Assembly: GCA_963722665.1 (NCBI GenBank)
Contig: CAVRNW010000043.1
Coordinates: forward strand, 52,748 to 116,747
Source of the DNA: Site-B1 sp963722665
GTDB taxonomy: Bacteria > Bacteroidota > Bacteroidia > Flavobacteriales > Flavobacteriaceae
Direction: 5' to 3'
Length of the DNA: 64,000 nucleotides
The notes under the pieces are model-generated. The model had not been told where the DNA came from. It saw only the letters and a program-made list of their open reading frames with translations, and did not search any database. The position numbers were made by a program, and so were the translations under genes. This document shows positions 18,306-27,605 of this stretch, one piece after another. Numbering within the stretch: position 1 is the first letter of the stretch; every line of letters starts with the position of its first letter.

Positions 18306-19430
18306 ATGGCAGAAATAAAATTAATGAAAGGTAATGAAGCATTGGCCGAAGCTGCAATTAGAGCTGGAGTCGATGGTTATTTTGGTTACCCTATTACTCC
18401 TCAATCAGAAGTAATTGAATACCTGATGACTGAAAAGCCGGAGGAACGAACAGGAATGGTCGTATTACAGGCAGAAAGTGAAATAGCCGCTATTAACATG
18501 GTATATGGTGGTGCCAGTACGGGGAAAAAAGTCATGACCTCATCCTCCAGTCCTGGAATATCTTTGAAGCTGGAAGGAATATCATATCTCGCAGGTGCTG
18601 AATTGCCTGCAGTCATAGTGAATGTAGTGAGAGGAGGACCTGGATTAGGAACGATCCAGCCATCTCAGGCAGATTATTTCCAATCGGTCAAAGGCGGTGG
18701 ACATGGCGATTATAAGTTGTATGTTTTAGCACCTTCTTCTGTTCAAGAAATGTCGGATTTTGTAGAAGATGCATTCGATATAGCATTTAAATATCGGGCG
18801 CCTGTTTTAATACTTTCAGATGGATTGATTGGTCAAATGATGGAAAAAGTTTCTCTTAAAGATCAAAAACCACGTCTTACAGATAAAGAAATAATAAAAC
18901 GATATGGTAGTTGGGCAACAACAGGGAAAACCAATCGTGAACGAAATATTATTACATCTTTAGATCTTCAATCTGAGAAAATGGAAGCCAGAGTTCATAG
19001 GTTATTGAAGAAATATGATCAGATGGAAAAAGAAGATCTGCGTTATGAAAAATTTCAATGTGATGACGCAGAATATCTGTTCGTAGCTTATGGTTCCAGT
19101 GCCAGAATCGCACAAAAAGCGGTGGAATTAGCAAGAAAAAAAGGAATAAAAGCCGGTCTGTTAAGACCAATAACTTTATTTCCATTTCCTAAACAAGAGT
19201 TATTTGAATTAGCCGATCAAGTGAAAGGTATTTTGAGTGTTGAACTTAATGCCGGACAGATGGTAGAGGATGTAAGACTATCTGTTGAACATAAGGTACC
19301 TGTTGAACATTTTGGTAGAACAGGTGGAATTATTCATACACCTGAAGAAGTATTAGAAGCTTTAGAACAAAAAATAATAGAACATGGACATACTAGACAT
19401 AATAAAACCAGAGAATCAAGTATTCTGTAA
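18306..19430 (+). CDS. 2-oxoacid:ferredoxin oxidoreductase, alpha subunit (KorA/VorB type)
   Basis: A 374-residue alpha subunit. The conserved pyruvate:ferredoxin oxidoreductase core is visible: MKGNEALAEAAIRAGVDGY, GYPITPQSEVIEYL, the SEIAAINMVYGGASTGKKVMT segment, SSSPGISLKLEGISYLAGAE, the GGPGLGTIQPSQADYFQ loop and the C-terminal ILSVELNAGQMVEDVRL. The substrate could be 2-oxoglutarate or branched 2-oxoacids; the sequence alone does not decide. Its end overlaps the beta start by 47 bases. Confidence 0.93.
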   Translation: MAEIKLMKGNEALAEAAIRAGVDGYFGYPITPQSEVIEYLMTEKPEERTGMVVLQAESEIAAINMVYGGASTGKKVMTSSSSPGISLKLEGISYLAGAELPAVIVNVVRGGPGLGTIQPSQADYFQSVKGGGHGDYKLYVLAPSSVQEMSDFVEDAFDIAFKYRAPVLILSDGLIGQMMEKVSLKDQKPRLTDKEIIKRYGSWATTGKTNRERNIITSLDLQSEKMEARVHRLLKKYDQMEKEDLRYEKFQCDDAEYLFVAYGSSARIAQKAVELARKKGIKAGLLRPITLFPFPKQELFELADQVKGILSVELNAGQMVEDVRLSVEHKVPVEHFGRTGGIIHTPEEVLEALEQKIIEHGHTRHNKTRESSIL

Positions 19431-20159
19431 AACAAAATTAATGACAGATGCTACGCTGTCGTATTGTCCAGGATGCGGACATGGTACAGCTCACAATATA
19501 ACCATGGAAGTTATTGATGAATTGGGTATTGTAGAGGATACAATTGGTGTTGCTCCTGTAGGATGTTCTGTGTTAGCTTATGACTTCATGAATATTGATA
19601 TTACTCAGGCTGCTCATGGACGTGCACCAGCCCTTGGCAACTGCTATTTCAAGATTATGGCCAGAAAAATACGTGTTTACTTATCAGGGTGATGGTGATC
19701 TGGCAGCTATTGGAACAGCTGAGACCATTCATTGCTTGCAACAGAGGAGAAAATATTGTAATTATATTTGTAAATAATGGCATTTATGGCATGACTGGTG
19801 GGCAAATGGCTCCTACCACATTGGCAGGTATGAAAACATCGACTTCACCTTATGGAAGGGAAATTGAAACAATGGGATCCCCATTAAAAATGACAGAATT
19901 AGTAGCTAATCTTCCTGGTACTTATTATGTTACCAGACAATCTGTTCATACCCATAAACACGTAAGAAAAGCTAAAAAAGCAATTCAAAAAGCGTTTGAA
20001 AATACAAGACTAAAAAAAGGAGTATCCTTTGTTGAAATTGTTTCTAACTGTAATTCTGGTTGGAAAATGACTCCGAATGAATCTAATATTTGGATGGAAG
20101 AAAATATGTTCCCATATTTCCCGCTTGGAGATATAAAAGTTGATGGAAAATTAAAATAA
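19384..20159 (+). pseudogene. 2-oxoacid:ferredoxin oxidoreductase, beta subunit (TPP-binding), frameshifted
   Basis: The beta subunit binds thiamine diphosphate and carries out decarboxylation. Three overlapping frames cover it. The first ends after HGRAPALGN, the second supplies TAISRLWPEKYVFTYQGDGD, and the third runs from RGENIVIIFVNNGIYGMTGG to the end. Removing one extra G at 19636-19637 and one extra T at 19732-19733 gives about 257 residues with CPGCGHG, the TPP motif GDGD...NN and GMTGGQMAPTT intact. Since the residues at and around both breaks are conserved, sequencing error is likelier than loss of function. Confidence 0.85.
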
Positions 20160-20165
20160 GCTATT

Positions 20166-20732
20166 ATGACCGAAGAAATAATTATAGCCGGATTTGGTGG
20201 ACAAGGTGTTTTATCAATGGGTAAAATTTTGGCCTATTCCGGAATCATGCAAGATGAAGAAGTTAGCTGGATGCCTTCCTATGGCCCGGAAATGCGTGGT
20301 GGAACGGCAAACGTAACCGTAATATTAAGTACTGAAAGAATTAGCTCACCATACTTAAAGGTATATGATACTGCTATTATCTTAAATCAGCAATCCATGG
20401 ATAAGTTTGAAAAAAGCGTCAAGCCTGGAGGTGTTTTAATTTACGATCCAAATGGTATTTCACATCACCCAACAAGAACAGATATAAAAATATATCAAAT
20501 AGAAGGAAATAAACTGGCTGCCGAAATGGGAAATAAGAAAATTTTCAATATGGTCGTCCTTGGAGGTTTTCTTAAAATCAAGCCTATCGTTAAACTTGAA
20601 AACGTCATAGAAGGATTAAAAAAATCGTTACCGGAACGTTATCATCATTTGATTCCTTTAAATGAGGAGGCAATTACTAAAGGCATGCTGAATATAGTCC
20701 CTTATAAATACAAAAAGGAAATTTATAGTTAG
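20166..20732 (+). CDS. 2-oxoacid:ferredoxin oxidoreductase, gamma subunit
   Basis: The 188-residue gamma subunit closing the operon, 6 bases after beta. The N-terminal IIIAGFGGQGVLSMGKILAY motif, the WMPSYGPEMRGGTANVTVIL segment and NMVVLGGFL are hallmarks of the gamma domain that contacts CoA in this superfamily. A bidirectional terminator follows at 20756-20788. Confidence 0.94.
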   Translation: MTEEIIIAGFGGQGVLSMGKILAYSGIMQDEEVSWMPSYGPEMRGGTANVTVILSTERISSPYLKVYDTAIILNQQSMDKFEKSVKPGGVLIYDPNGISHHPTRTDIKIYQIEGNKLAAEMGNKKIFNMVVLGGFLKIKPIVKLENVIEGLKKSLPERYHHLIPLNEEAITKGMLNIVPYKYKKEIYS

Positions 20733-20755
20733 AATTAATAATTTTAGTGTTTAAT

Positions 20756-20788
20756 AAAAAAACCAGCTTTTTCAGCTGGTTTTTTTTC
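20756..20788. terminator. bidirectional terminator between the oxoacid oxidoreductase operon and the two-component pair
   Basis: CCAGCT-TTTTC-AGCTGG flanked by A-run and T-run, so it can stop transcription from both convergent operons. Confidence 0.85.
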
Positions 20789-20805
20789 TAAGTATCTTTT
20801 TTGAT

Positions 20806-21516
20806 CTAAGCTTTTTGATTTACAACCAATCTAAATCCTTCACCATGAATATTCACTATTTCAACGTTTTCATCCAGCTTAAGGTATTTACGTAATTTAG
20901 CTATATAAACATCCATACTTCGTGAAGTGAAATAGTTATCATCTCTCCAAATTTTTGTTAATGCCAATTCTCTCGGCATCAGATCATTCTCATGTAAAGC
21001 CAATAATCTTAATAATTCATTTTCCTTAGGCGACAACTTAACTTGTTTACCTCCTTTATAGCTCAAAAAACGAAGCTTAGAATTTAATTCAAACCCACCT
21101 ATTTTAAACTCGAATTGCTTGCTGTCTGCTACACTATCAGATGCCTTACGTTGAATGATAGCTTTTATCTTCATTAATAGCACTTCGCTATCAAAAGGTT
21201 TATTTAAATAATCATCTGCTCCTACTTTATAACCTTTTAGAACATCTTCCTTCATGGCTTTGGCTGTCAAGAAAATGATCGGAACATCTTTATTTTTTTC
21301 TCGTATTTCTTTTGCAAGTGTAAATCCGTCCTTATATGGCATCATTACATCTAAAATACATAGATCGTAATCATCTTTTTTAAATTTTTCAAAACCTTCC
21401 ATACCATTTTTAGCATGAACAACATCGTAGTTATTCATGGATAAATAGTCTTTCAAGACCGTCCCGAAATTAGGATCGTCTTCTACTAATAATATTTTCT
21501 TTTTTTGCTCTTCCAT
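20806..21516 (-). CDS. OmpR-family response regulator (RprY-like)
   Basis: A 236-residue two-component response regulator. The receiver domain has acidic residues in LLVEDDPNFG, the phosphoacceptor Asp in LCILDVMMPYKDG and the KPF motif. It is followed by a winged-helix DNA-binding domain (KLSPKENELLRLLALHEND, then SRSMDVYIAKLRKYL and NIHGEGFRLV). It pairs with the kinase 4 bases upstream. In Bacteroidota this arrangement is annotated RprX/RprY, but the regulon is not visible here. Confidence 0.93.
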   Translation of the reverse strand: MEEQKKKILLVEDDPNFGTVLKDYLSMNNYDVVHAKNGMEGFEKFKKDDYDLCILDVMMPYKDGFTLAKEIREKNKDVPIIFLTAKAMKEDVLKGYKVGADDYLNKPFDSEVLLMKIKAIIQRKASDSVADSKQFEFKIGGFELNSKLRFLSYKGGKQVKLSPKENELLRLLALHENDLMPRELALTKIWRDDNYFTSRSMDVYIAKLRKYLKLDENVEIVNIHGEGFRLVVNQKA

Positions 21517-21520
21517 TTAA

Positions 21521-23098
21521 TTATGATATTAATGGTAATTTTACTGTAAAGGTACTACCTTTTCCTTTTTCACTTTCTACTGATACTTGACCATGATGGT
21601 CTTCTACTATTCTTTTTACATAGGCCAGACCCAATCCGTGGCCTTTTACATTATGGATATCACCCGTGTGTTCTCTATAAAACTTTTCAAACACTCTTTT
21701 TTGTGCTGCGCTGCTCATTCCACTGCCTTTATCACTTATTTTCAGAATGATACTGTTACCAATATTTTCCGAATAAATTTTAATTTTAGGTTCTTCCGGC
21801 GAATATTTTACAGCGTTATCAAGTATATTGATGATGACATTCGTAAAGTGACTTTCATTAGCCAAAACAGTTGAATGCTCTGCATTTAATTCTGATTTAA
21901 TATAACCATTCCTGTCTTCAACTATTAGCTCGACATGAGCAATGGCTTCTTCAACTAGGTCGTGCAAATCCACTCTATCCTTACTAATGTTTAATTCATT
22001 TTTTTCCAGTTTTGAAATCCTTAATACATTTTCAACTTGCGCATGCATACGTTTGTTCTCTTCCTTTATCATAGACAAATAACGTGCAACCTTCTCTTTA
22101 TCATCAATTACTTGAGGATTTTTGATAGCGTCTAAAGCCAAATTTATAGTGGCTATAGGCGTTTTAAACTCATGTGTCATGTTATTAATGAAATCTGTTT
22201 TAATTTGAGAGATTTTACGCTGTTTGATCAATTGATAGATAGCTGTTGTAAAAGCTATGAAAATAATACCAGTAAAAAGCACTGATAAAACTGCCATACC
22301 TAAAATTGAAGATAAAATAAACTTTTTACGATTAGGAAAATTAACTAATAAATTAAAGTCACTTTGTTTATCGTTATCCAAAAAAATAGGTGTCCCGAAT
22401 GTCGATCTTTTTGTATACTCAAAATTATCTGACTGAACCTTTGTTGCAAGATCTCTGCTATAAATGGCAAATTCATAATTAAGTTTTAAATCCTCTTGCT
22501 GGAGGCGTAAATCTAATAATCGCCTAATTTCATTTTCAGAGACCCGTTTATGAATTGGTTTCCGTTTTATTAGATCTCTGTAAGCCGTTTCAAATTGGGA
22601 CTTTTCAACATCTGACATTCTGCCAATATTTAATAAACTCTTTATTGGATCTAAATCTAGTTCATTATCAATGGTACTTCCAGAGTATATTGTAGTTTCC
22701 CTTCTATTGGTTAACCTTTTTAATGTAATACTATCCGTGTCTAAACCTATGTCAAAGAGCGATGTTGAGAGTTTAAAATTTTCTTCTAAAATCCCATTTC
22801 TATATATAAGCGTTTCATTTAATCCTTCATCCTCCTGCCTAATGAACAATTCTCTTATTGCAATCGAGTCAGCCTTATCTGTATTACTTATCAGATTTTG
22901 ATATCTATAGTAATATTGCCTTGACTCCTTTTCTTCGATTGCTCTGGCAACAAATTTTAATGCATTATTAACACTAAATGAGAACTGTTCTTCCTTGTTC
23001 TTGACTGTATTATTGATGTAATAAGCTTGAACAAAAATGATGCCTATAAGTGATAAGCTCATCAATAACACCAGCAAGATGAATAACTTTTTGCTCAT
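21521..23098 (-). CDS. sensor histidine kinase (RprX-like)
   Basis: A 525-residue membrane sensor kinase. TM1 is at the N-terminus (LFILLVLLMSLSLIGIIFVQ), a periplasmic domain of about 230 residues follows, and TM2 is near residue 268 (LGMAVLSVLFTGIIFIAF). The HisKA box is NMTHEFKTPIATINLALDAI with the phospho-histidine. The ATPase domain has the N box (IINILDNAVKYS), G1 (KISDKGSGMS), the F box (FEKFYR) and G2 (GHGLGLAYVKRIV). It is first in the operon with the response regulator. The ligand is unknown. Confidence 0.94.
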   Translation of the reverse strand: MSKKLFILLVLLMSLSLIGIIFVQAYYINNTVKNKEEQFSFSVNNALKFVARAIEEKESRQYYYRYQNLISNTDKADSIAIRELFIRQEDEGLNETLIYRNGILEENFKLSTSLFDIGLDTDSITLKRLTNRRETTIYSGSTIDNELDLDPIKSLLNIGRMSDVEKSQFETAYRDLIKRKPIHKRVSENEIRRLLDLRLQQEDLKLNYEFAIYSRDLATKVQSDNFEYTKRSTFGTPIFLDNDKQSDFNLLVNFPNRKKFILSSILGMAVLSVLFTGIIFIAFTTAIYQLIKQRKISQIKTDFINNMTHEFKTPIATINLALDAIKNPQVIDDKEKVARYLSMIKEENKRMHAQVENVLRISKLEKNELNISKDRVDLHDLVEEAIAHVELIVEDRNGYIKSELNAEHSTVLANESHFTNVIINILDNAVKYSPEEPKIKIYSENIGNSIILKISDKGSGMSSAAQKRVFEKFYREHTGDIHNVKGHGLGLAYVKRIVEDHHGQVSVESEKGKGSTFTVKLPLIS

Positions 23099-23174
23099 CG
23101 TTCAAAATTAACATTTTAACATTTAGTTATCATACCATTTAACCTAACGTTAACAAAAATGTTAAATTTTAAAT

Positions 23175-23762
23175 TTATTGACTTAATTTTAATAGTTTTT
23201 TATGTATGACTGACACTTGTTCTTTCGTATCTTTTAGTGTTTTATTTTCTATCACAAAATCTGATAATTTTATTCTATCCGCATCCTTCCACTGATTATC
23301 CATTATGGATTTAATCTTTATTTTCGATGTAATATCTCTTTTTAAAATGCGGTTAATTTTAGCATCTTCATCAGCTATAACAGTTATAATATAATCATAT
23401 TCCTTGTAACTGTTATTTTCAAATAGTATTGCTGCTTCTTTAATTACATATGGATCCTTTTGTTTAGCGAGCCATTTAAGGAAATGCTTTGCCACTTTTG
23501 GATGCACAATGGCATTCATTTGCTCTAATAAGGATTTGTCGTTAAATATTTTTGAAGCTATAAAAGGCCGGTTCAATTCACTGTTTACGTAAGCCTCATC
23601 TCCAAAAACTTTTTTTATTTTTCGTTTTAGGACTTTTGATCTGTTCATCAGTTTTTTTGCCTCCTCATCAGCAATGTAAACAGGTACATTTAATTCCTTA
23701 AAAAAGTTCGCAACAGTTGTTTTTCCACTGCCTATTCCTCCTGTTAATCCTACAATAGTCAT
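23175..23762 (-). CDS. coaE: dephospho-CoA kinase
   Basis: Last step of coenzyme A synthesis. The 195 residues match CoaE. The P-loop is IVGLTGGIGSGKTTVA at the N-terminus, with VPVYIADEEAKKLM, the NAIVHPKVAKHF motif and KEAAILFENNSYKEYDYIITV. It overlaps the YbbR gene by 4 bases (ATGA), so the two are translationally coupled. coaBC lies 10 kb farther on. Confidence 0.95.
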   Translation of the reverse strand: MTIVGLTGGIGSGKTTVANFFKELNVPVYIADEEAKKLMNRSKVLKRKIKKVFGDEAYVNSELNRPFIASKIFNDKSLLEQMNAIVHPKVAKHFLKWLAKQKDPYVIKEAAILFENNSYKEYDYIITVIADEDAKINRILKRDITSKIKIKSIMDNQWKDADRIKLSDFVIENKTLKDTKEQVSVIHKKLLKLSQ

Positions 23763-24721
23763 TCCGAAATTATAAATTCTATTCGTTTTTGATTCAGTTT
23801 CACATTCTTAACCTTGGAAGGATATTTAACTAAGGAAGCTTCCAGATATGTTCTGCCTTCAATTAAATTTTTAAAATCGCATTCAATGATAAACTCATTT
23901 TTATTGACCTGATTGAAATTGCTTAAACTGGTGTAATAAGACAAGCCAATTGTTTTTGGAAAAAAATTTATTTTAAGATCGCTTGGAATATTTATAATGT
24001 CAACAGGGATTTCAATGAGACCTTCAGAGAATTTCTCTACTTTTCCTTTTATAATTATTTCTTTATGTGAATACACCAAATTTTCTGAACTATCAGGTAA
24101 AATCAAATTCAATGGTGTTTCAATATCACTTTTTACCTCTTTTAAATCCAACATTTGTGTTTGTATTTTAGAAATGGAATCCAGTACTATCTTTGGTCCA
24201 ATGACCTTTATACTATCTGGAATCAATTCTAATTTCTCACTAATATCAAATCCTGGAACAAAAGCAATATTGGAATTAAATTCAACCGGGATCTTTTTAA
24301 CAGCATTTCTATCAAACCTAAAAATCATGGAATCTGGATTTACTGCCATGATTTTAACATTCTCTCCGAACTGTGAATTTATATGAGCCATTCCTTTTAT
24401 ATTGGTCCAATAATATTCATTATTCTTACTTTCCAGATCTGCCAGATCAACCGTTACTGATGGATCAGATAAATAATATTTCAAAAATTTAAATCCATTG
24501 GTCCTTAAAGTTATATTTAGCTTATGCGAAGTATCCTTTAAAACCACATAGTTTTCAGCCGCATTTATTGGCTTAATTTGAAAAACAATAGTCTTGGTGT
24601 AGTCTTTAGTTAATTTGGTAAGCAACAAGAACATGAATGATAAGAGGAAAAAAAGAAAGAATACGTTTATTCGCTTACTTCTTACGGATTTAATTAGTTT
24701 GGATCTGATAAAATTTATCAT
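23759..24721 (-). CDS. YbbR-like domain protein
   Basis: A 320-residue protein with one N-terminal membrane helix (about residues 20-38, INVFFLFFLLSFMFLLLTKL) and a periplasmic region of YbbR-type beta repeats (for example RNAVKKIPVEFNSNIAFVPG and DSIKVIGPKIVLDSISKIQT). YbbR-like proteins are near coaE in many Bacteroidota genomes. Their role is not settled; in Gram-positives the family regulates diadenylate cyclase, but no cyclase is adjacent here. It overlaps both neighbours by 4 bases. Confidence 0.85.
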   Translation of the reverse strand: MINFIRSKLIKSVRSKRINVFFLFFLLSFMFLLLTKLTKDYTKTIVFQIKPINAAENYVVLKDTSHKLNITLRTNGFKFLKYYLSDPSVTVDLADLESKNNEYYWTNIKGMAHINSQFGENVKIMAVNPDSMIFRFDRNAVKKIPVEFNSNIAFVPGFDISEKLELIPDSIKVIGPKIVLDSISKIQTQMLDLKEVKSDIETPLNLILPDSSENLVYSHKEIIIKGKVEKFSEGLIEIPVDIINIPSDLKINFFPKTIGLSYYTSLSNFNQVNKNEFIIECDFKNLIEGRTYLEASLVKYPSKVKNVKLNQKRIEFIISE

Positions 24722-25725
24722 TTTGTCTTAAAAAATAAAAATGGAAATACGTCTTCAGGCTTTCTGTTAAATAAGTTAATATTTACACTTGATAAGATAA
24801 AACCAAATCCATATCCCATAAATTGTATAAAAGTTGCAAAAACTGACATAAGGGAAACAAGTAGGTTTTTGATTTTAATTAAAGATACTACAAAAACCAA
24901 CATGAAATATGTGATGAAAATAAAAAACAATTGTGCATATCCTATAAATAAAAAAATAATTGATACTATCAAACCAGTACTGAACAATGAAGGCAACCAA
25001 TAGGTTGATCTGCTTGTTTCAGGATGCCATTTATTTAGAATAGGCCTTGCCAAGCCAAATTTATATACTTGTTTAAAGAACTTGGACCAGGAGACTCTTC
25101 TTTTATGATATACGAAAGCTTCTGGTATCAATTTGGTCTTAAAACCTAATTTTTTTAACCTTATCGACAGATCCGGGTCTTCTCCCGGATGGATATTCCC
25201 AAATCCTCCGGATTTTATGAAGGCCTTCTTTGAAATACCCATATTAAAGCTCCTTGGCTCAAAAGTTTTAATACTTTTTTTATTCCCACGAATTCCTCCA
25301 GTCGTTATAAATGACGTCATAGAAAAATTAATAGCTTTTTGCAAATTGCTAAAACTCGAATGTGCAGCATCCGGACCACCAAAACAATCTGTATAGTCTT
25401 TTTTTAAATTATCTAAAACAACACTTAAATAATTTGGAGGCAGAATACAGTCTGAATCCAAAATTATGAAGAAATTACCTTTAGCTCGATTCATTCCAAA
25501 ATTCCTTGAATCTCCGGGACCAGAATTTTCCTTAAAATAATAACTGATGTTTAACTGGCCAGAAAAAGATTCTGCTATGTGTTTAGAAGAAATTGAAGAC
25601 CCGTCTTCTACAATTACAATTTCATACGAATCCTTATAATTCATTGCAACAAAACTATCTAACAGCTCCTGAATTTCTTGAGGTCTGTTGTAAACAGGAA
25701 TAATAAAAGAGAAGTAAAAGTCCAT
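24718..25725 (-). CDS. glycosyltransferase family 2 protein
   Basis: A 335-residue GT-A fold glycosyltransferase. Visible are SFIIPVYNRPQEIQELL at the N-terminus, EIVIVEDGSSISS, the nucleotide-metal motif IILDSDCILPPN, and the ED motif in HPGEDPDLSIRLKKLG, which is typical of GT2 enzymes. The last 90 residues are hydrophobic (two to three membrane helices). It likely builds a cell-surface polysaccharide or glycolipid; donor and acceptor are unknown. It is first in the ybbR-coaE operon. Confidence 0.9.
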   Translation of the reverse strand: MDFYFSFIIPVYNRPQEIQELLDSFVAMNYKDSYEIVIVEDGSSISSKHIAESFSGQLNISYYFKENSGPGDSRNFGMNRAKGNFFIILDSDCILPPNYLSVVLDNLKKDYTDCFGGPDAAHSSFSNLQKAINFSMTSFITTGGIRGNKKSIKTFEPRSFNMGISKKAFIKSGGFGNIHPGEDPDLSIRLKKLGFKTKLIPEAFVYHKRRVSWSKFFKQVYKFGLARPILNKWHPETSRSTYWLPSLFSTGLIVSIIFLFIGYAQLFFIFITYFMLVFVVSLIKIKNLLVSLMSVFATFIQFMGYGFGFILSSVNINLFNRKPEDVFPFLFFKTK

Positions 25726-25753
25726 TGGCGCAAAGGTAATTAAACCAAAAAAT

Positions 25754-25793
25754 AAAAGCCACCAATCCCGAAATTTATCGGGTGGTGGCTTTT
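25754..25793 (-). terminator. Rho-independent terminator after the acyl-CoA dehydrogenase gene
   Basis: AAAAGCCACC/GGTGGCTTTT stem with an inner CCCG/CGGG stem. On the minus strand it ends in a T-rich run. Confidence 0.8.
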
Positions 25794-25821
25794 GGAAACT
25801 ATTTCCAATTTAAAAACACTA

Positions 25822-27552
25822 TTAAATTTCTTCCATCAATTCAAATTCTGATAATTTATATAACTCAAGATCCTCCATCTCAAAATTATTGATATAATTA
25901 TATCTTTCCTGATTTTCTGATCCCGCCAAATTGATAAATAATTTTGCTGATTTAGCGAATTTTTCATCCCTCTGACTATTAAGCACCAATAAATAACCCA
26001 TAATGATATTTCCAGCCATTTCTACCAATCTTCTTGAATGAAAATCTAACAATTCGCTATTTTCCAATTCAACAACTCTTTCTGTAATTGATTGAAATGC
26101 TTCGGTCATTTTATGAAGTTTGGTTCTAATCTCACAATTCTTATCAGAAACTTCAGCATCATACTGTTTTATTTGCTCTAAGAAAACACCTGTTGTTACA
26201 CCTTTTATTGCGGCTACTGCCTGTAGTTGTGAAGTCCCTTCGTAAATTGAGGTAATTCTGGCATCCCTGTAAATACGTTCAATTGGGAAATCCTTCATAA
26301 AGCCGGTCCCTCCATGAATTTGAAGAGAATCATATGCTATCCTGTTACAAGCCTCACTGGCGGTTAACTTGATCAACGGCGTAAAGACGTTGGATAATTT
26401 AGCATATGCTTTCATTTCCTGTCTTTCTTCCGGTTCAAGAGCTCTTTCTTTCGAGACTTCCTCGTATGCCTTAGAAATATCAACAAATCTTGTTGTTTCA
26501 TACAATAATGACCTTAGTGCCTTCACTCGTATTCTCATATTGGAGATCATCTCATAAACTGCCGGAAATTTTACAATTACTTTTCCAAACTGGGCTCGTT
26601 CTTCGGCATATTTTAAGGCCTCTCTGTAGGCTGCATCCGCAATACCCACAGATTGTGCACCAACACCCAACCTGGCAGAATTCATTAAAGCCATGACATA
26701 TTTTATGAGTCCGAATCGTTCTTTACCAACTAATTCTGCAGGTGCATCCTTAAATACTAATTCACAGGTTGGAGATCCTTTAATACCTAGTTTTTTTTCA
26801 AGATGTCTAATTTGAACTGCATGACTTTTTCGATCATAAATGAACATAGATAATCCTCTTGCGTCAATGGTTCCTTCTTCAGATCTTGCTAAAACAAGTG
26901 AAATGTCGGCATCTCCATTGGTAATAAAACGTTTGACGCCATTAAGTTTCCAGATGTTTTCTTTTTCATCAAAAGTTGCTTTCAATTTTACTGATTGTAG
27001 GTCTGAACCTGCATCAGGTTCAGTCAGGACCATAGCTGCTGTTGCACCATCACGATTGAATCGAGGCAAATACTTCTCTCTTTGCTCTTCTGATCCAAAT
27101 TCATTGATAGTTTCAGCACAATCCTGTAATCCCCAAATATTAGCAAACCCTGCATCTGCTCTTGCAACCATTTCGGCAGCCATCACATAAGGTAATAAAG
27201 GAAAATTCAATCCACCATATTTTCTTGGCAAAGCCATACCTATCATTCCAGCATCATATAAAGCTTTGTAATCTGTATTAGTACCCTTTGCGTAAACAAC
27301 TTCGTTATTAACTAAGTGTGGTCCTTCCAGATCTACTCCTTCTGCATTTGCAGCTATAGTCTCAGAACATATTTCTCCAACTATCTCCAATATCTTTTGA
27401 TAAGTATCTATGGCATCATCATGATCCAGAGGTGCATGATCATATTTTTCAGATTCCTTAAAATTCCGTTCTTTTAATCTTACAATTTTTTGAACTATTG
27501 GATGTTCTAAGTGAAATTTAAAATCGGGAGTATCAGTAAAAAAGTTATCCAT
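25822..27552 (-). CDS. acyl-CoA dehydrogenase
   Basis: A 576-residue acyl-CoA dehydrogenase, longer than the usual 380 because of N- and C-terminal extensions. Conserved features are AAMVLTEPDAGSDLQSVKLK, WKLNGVKRFITNGDADI, the QFGKVIVKFPAVYEMISNMR helix and the C-terminal QIHGGTGFMKDFPIERIYRD with the catalytic-region Glu in SIYEGTSQLQ. It passes electrons to an ETF, and etfA/etfB follow on the same strand. The trio closely resembles a Bacteroidales arrangement. Chain-length preference cannot be read from the sequence. Confidence 0.94.
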   Translation of the reverse strand: MDNFFTDTPDFKFHLEHPIVQKIVRLKERNFKESEKYDHAPLDHDDAIDTYQKILEIVGEICSETIAANAEGVDLEGPHLVNNEVVYAKGTNTDYKALYDAGMIGMALPRKYGGLNFPLLPYVMAAEMVARADAGFANIWGLQDCAETINEFGSEEQREKYLPRFNRDGATAAMVLTEPDAGSDLQSVKLKATFDEKENIWKLNGVKRFITNGDADISLVLARSEEGTIDARGLSMFIYDRKSHAVQIRHLEKKLGIKGSPTCELVFKDAPAELVGKERFGLIKYVMALMNSARLGVGAQSVGIADAAYREALKYAEERAQFGKVIVKFPAVYEMISNMRIRVKALRSLLYETTRFVDISKAYEEVSKERALEPEERQEMKAYAKLSNVFTPLIKLTASEACNRIAYDSLQIHGGTGFMKDFPIERIYRDARITSIYEGTSQLQAVAAIKGVTTGVFLEQIKQYDAEVSDKNCEIRTKLHKMTEAFQSITERVVELENSELLDFHSRRLVEMAGNIIMGYLLVLNSQRDEKFAKSAKLFINLAGSENQERYNYINNFEMEDLELYKLSEFELMEEI

Positions 27553-27605
27553 TTTCTCTTTTTTTATGAATGAGTTTGTTTGAACTTAAATAATTGATTG
27601 TTACT

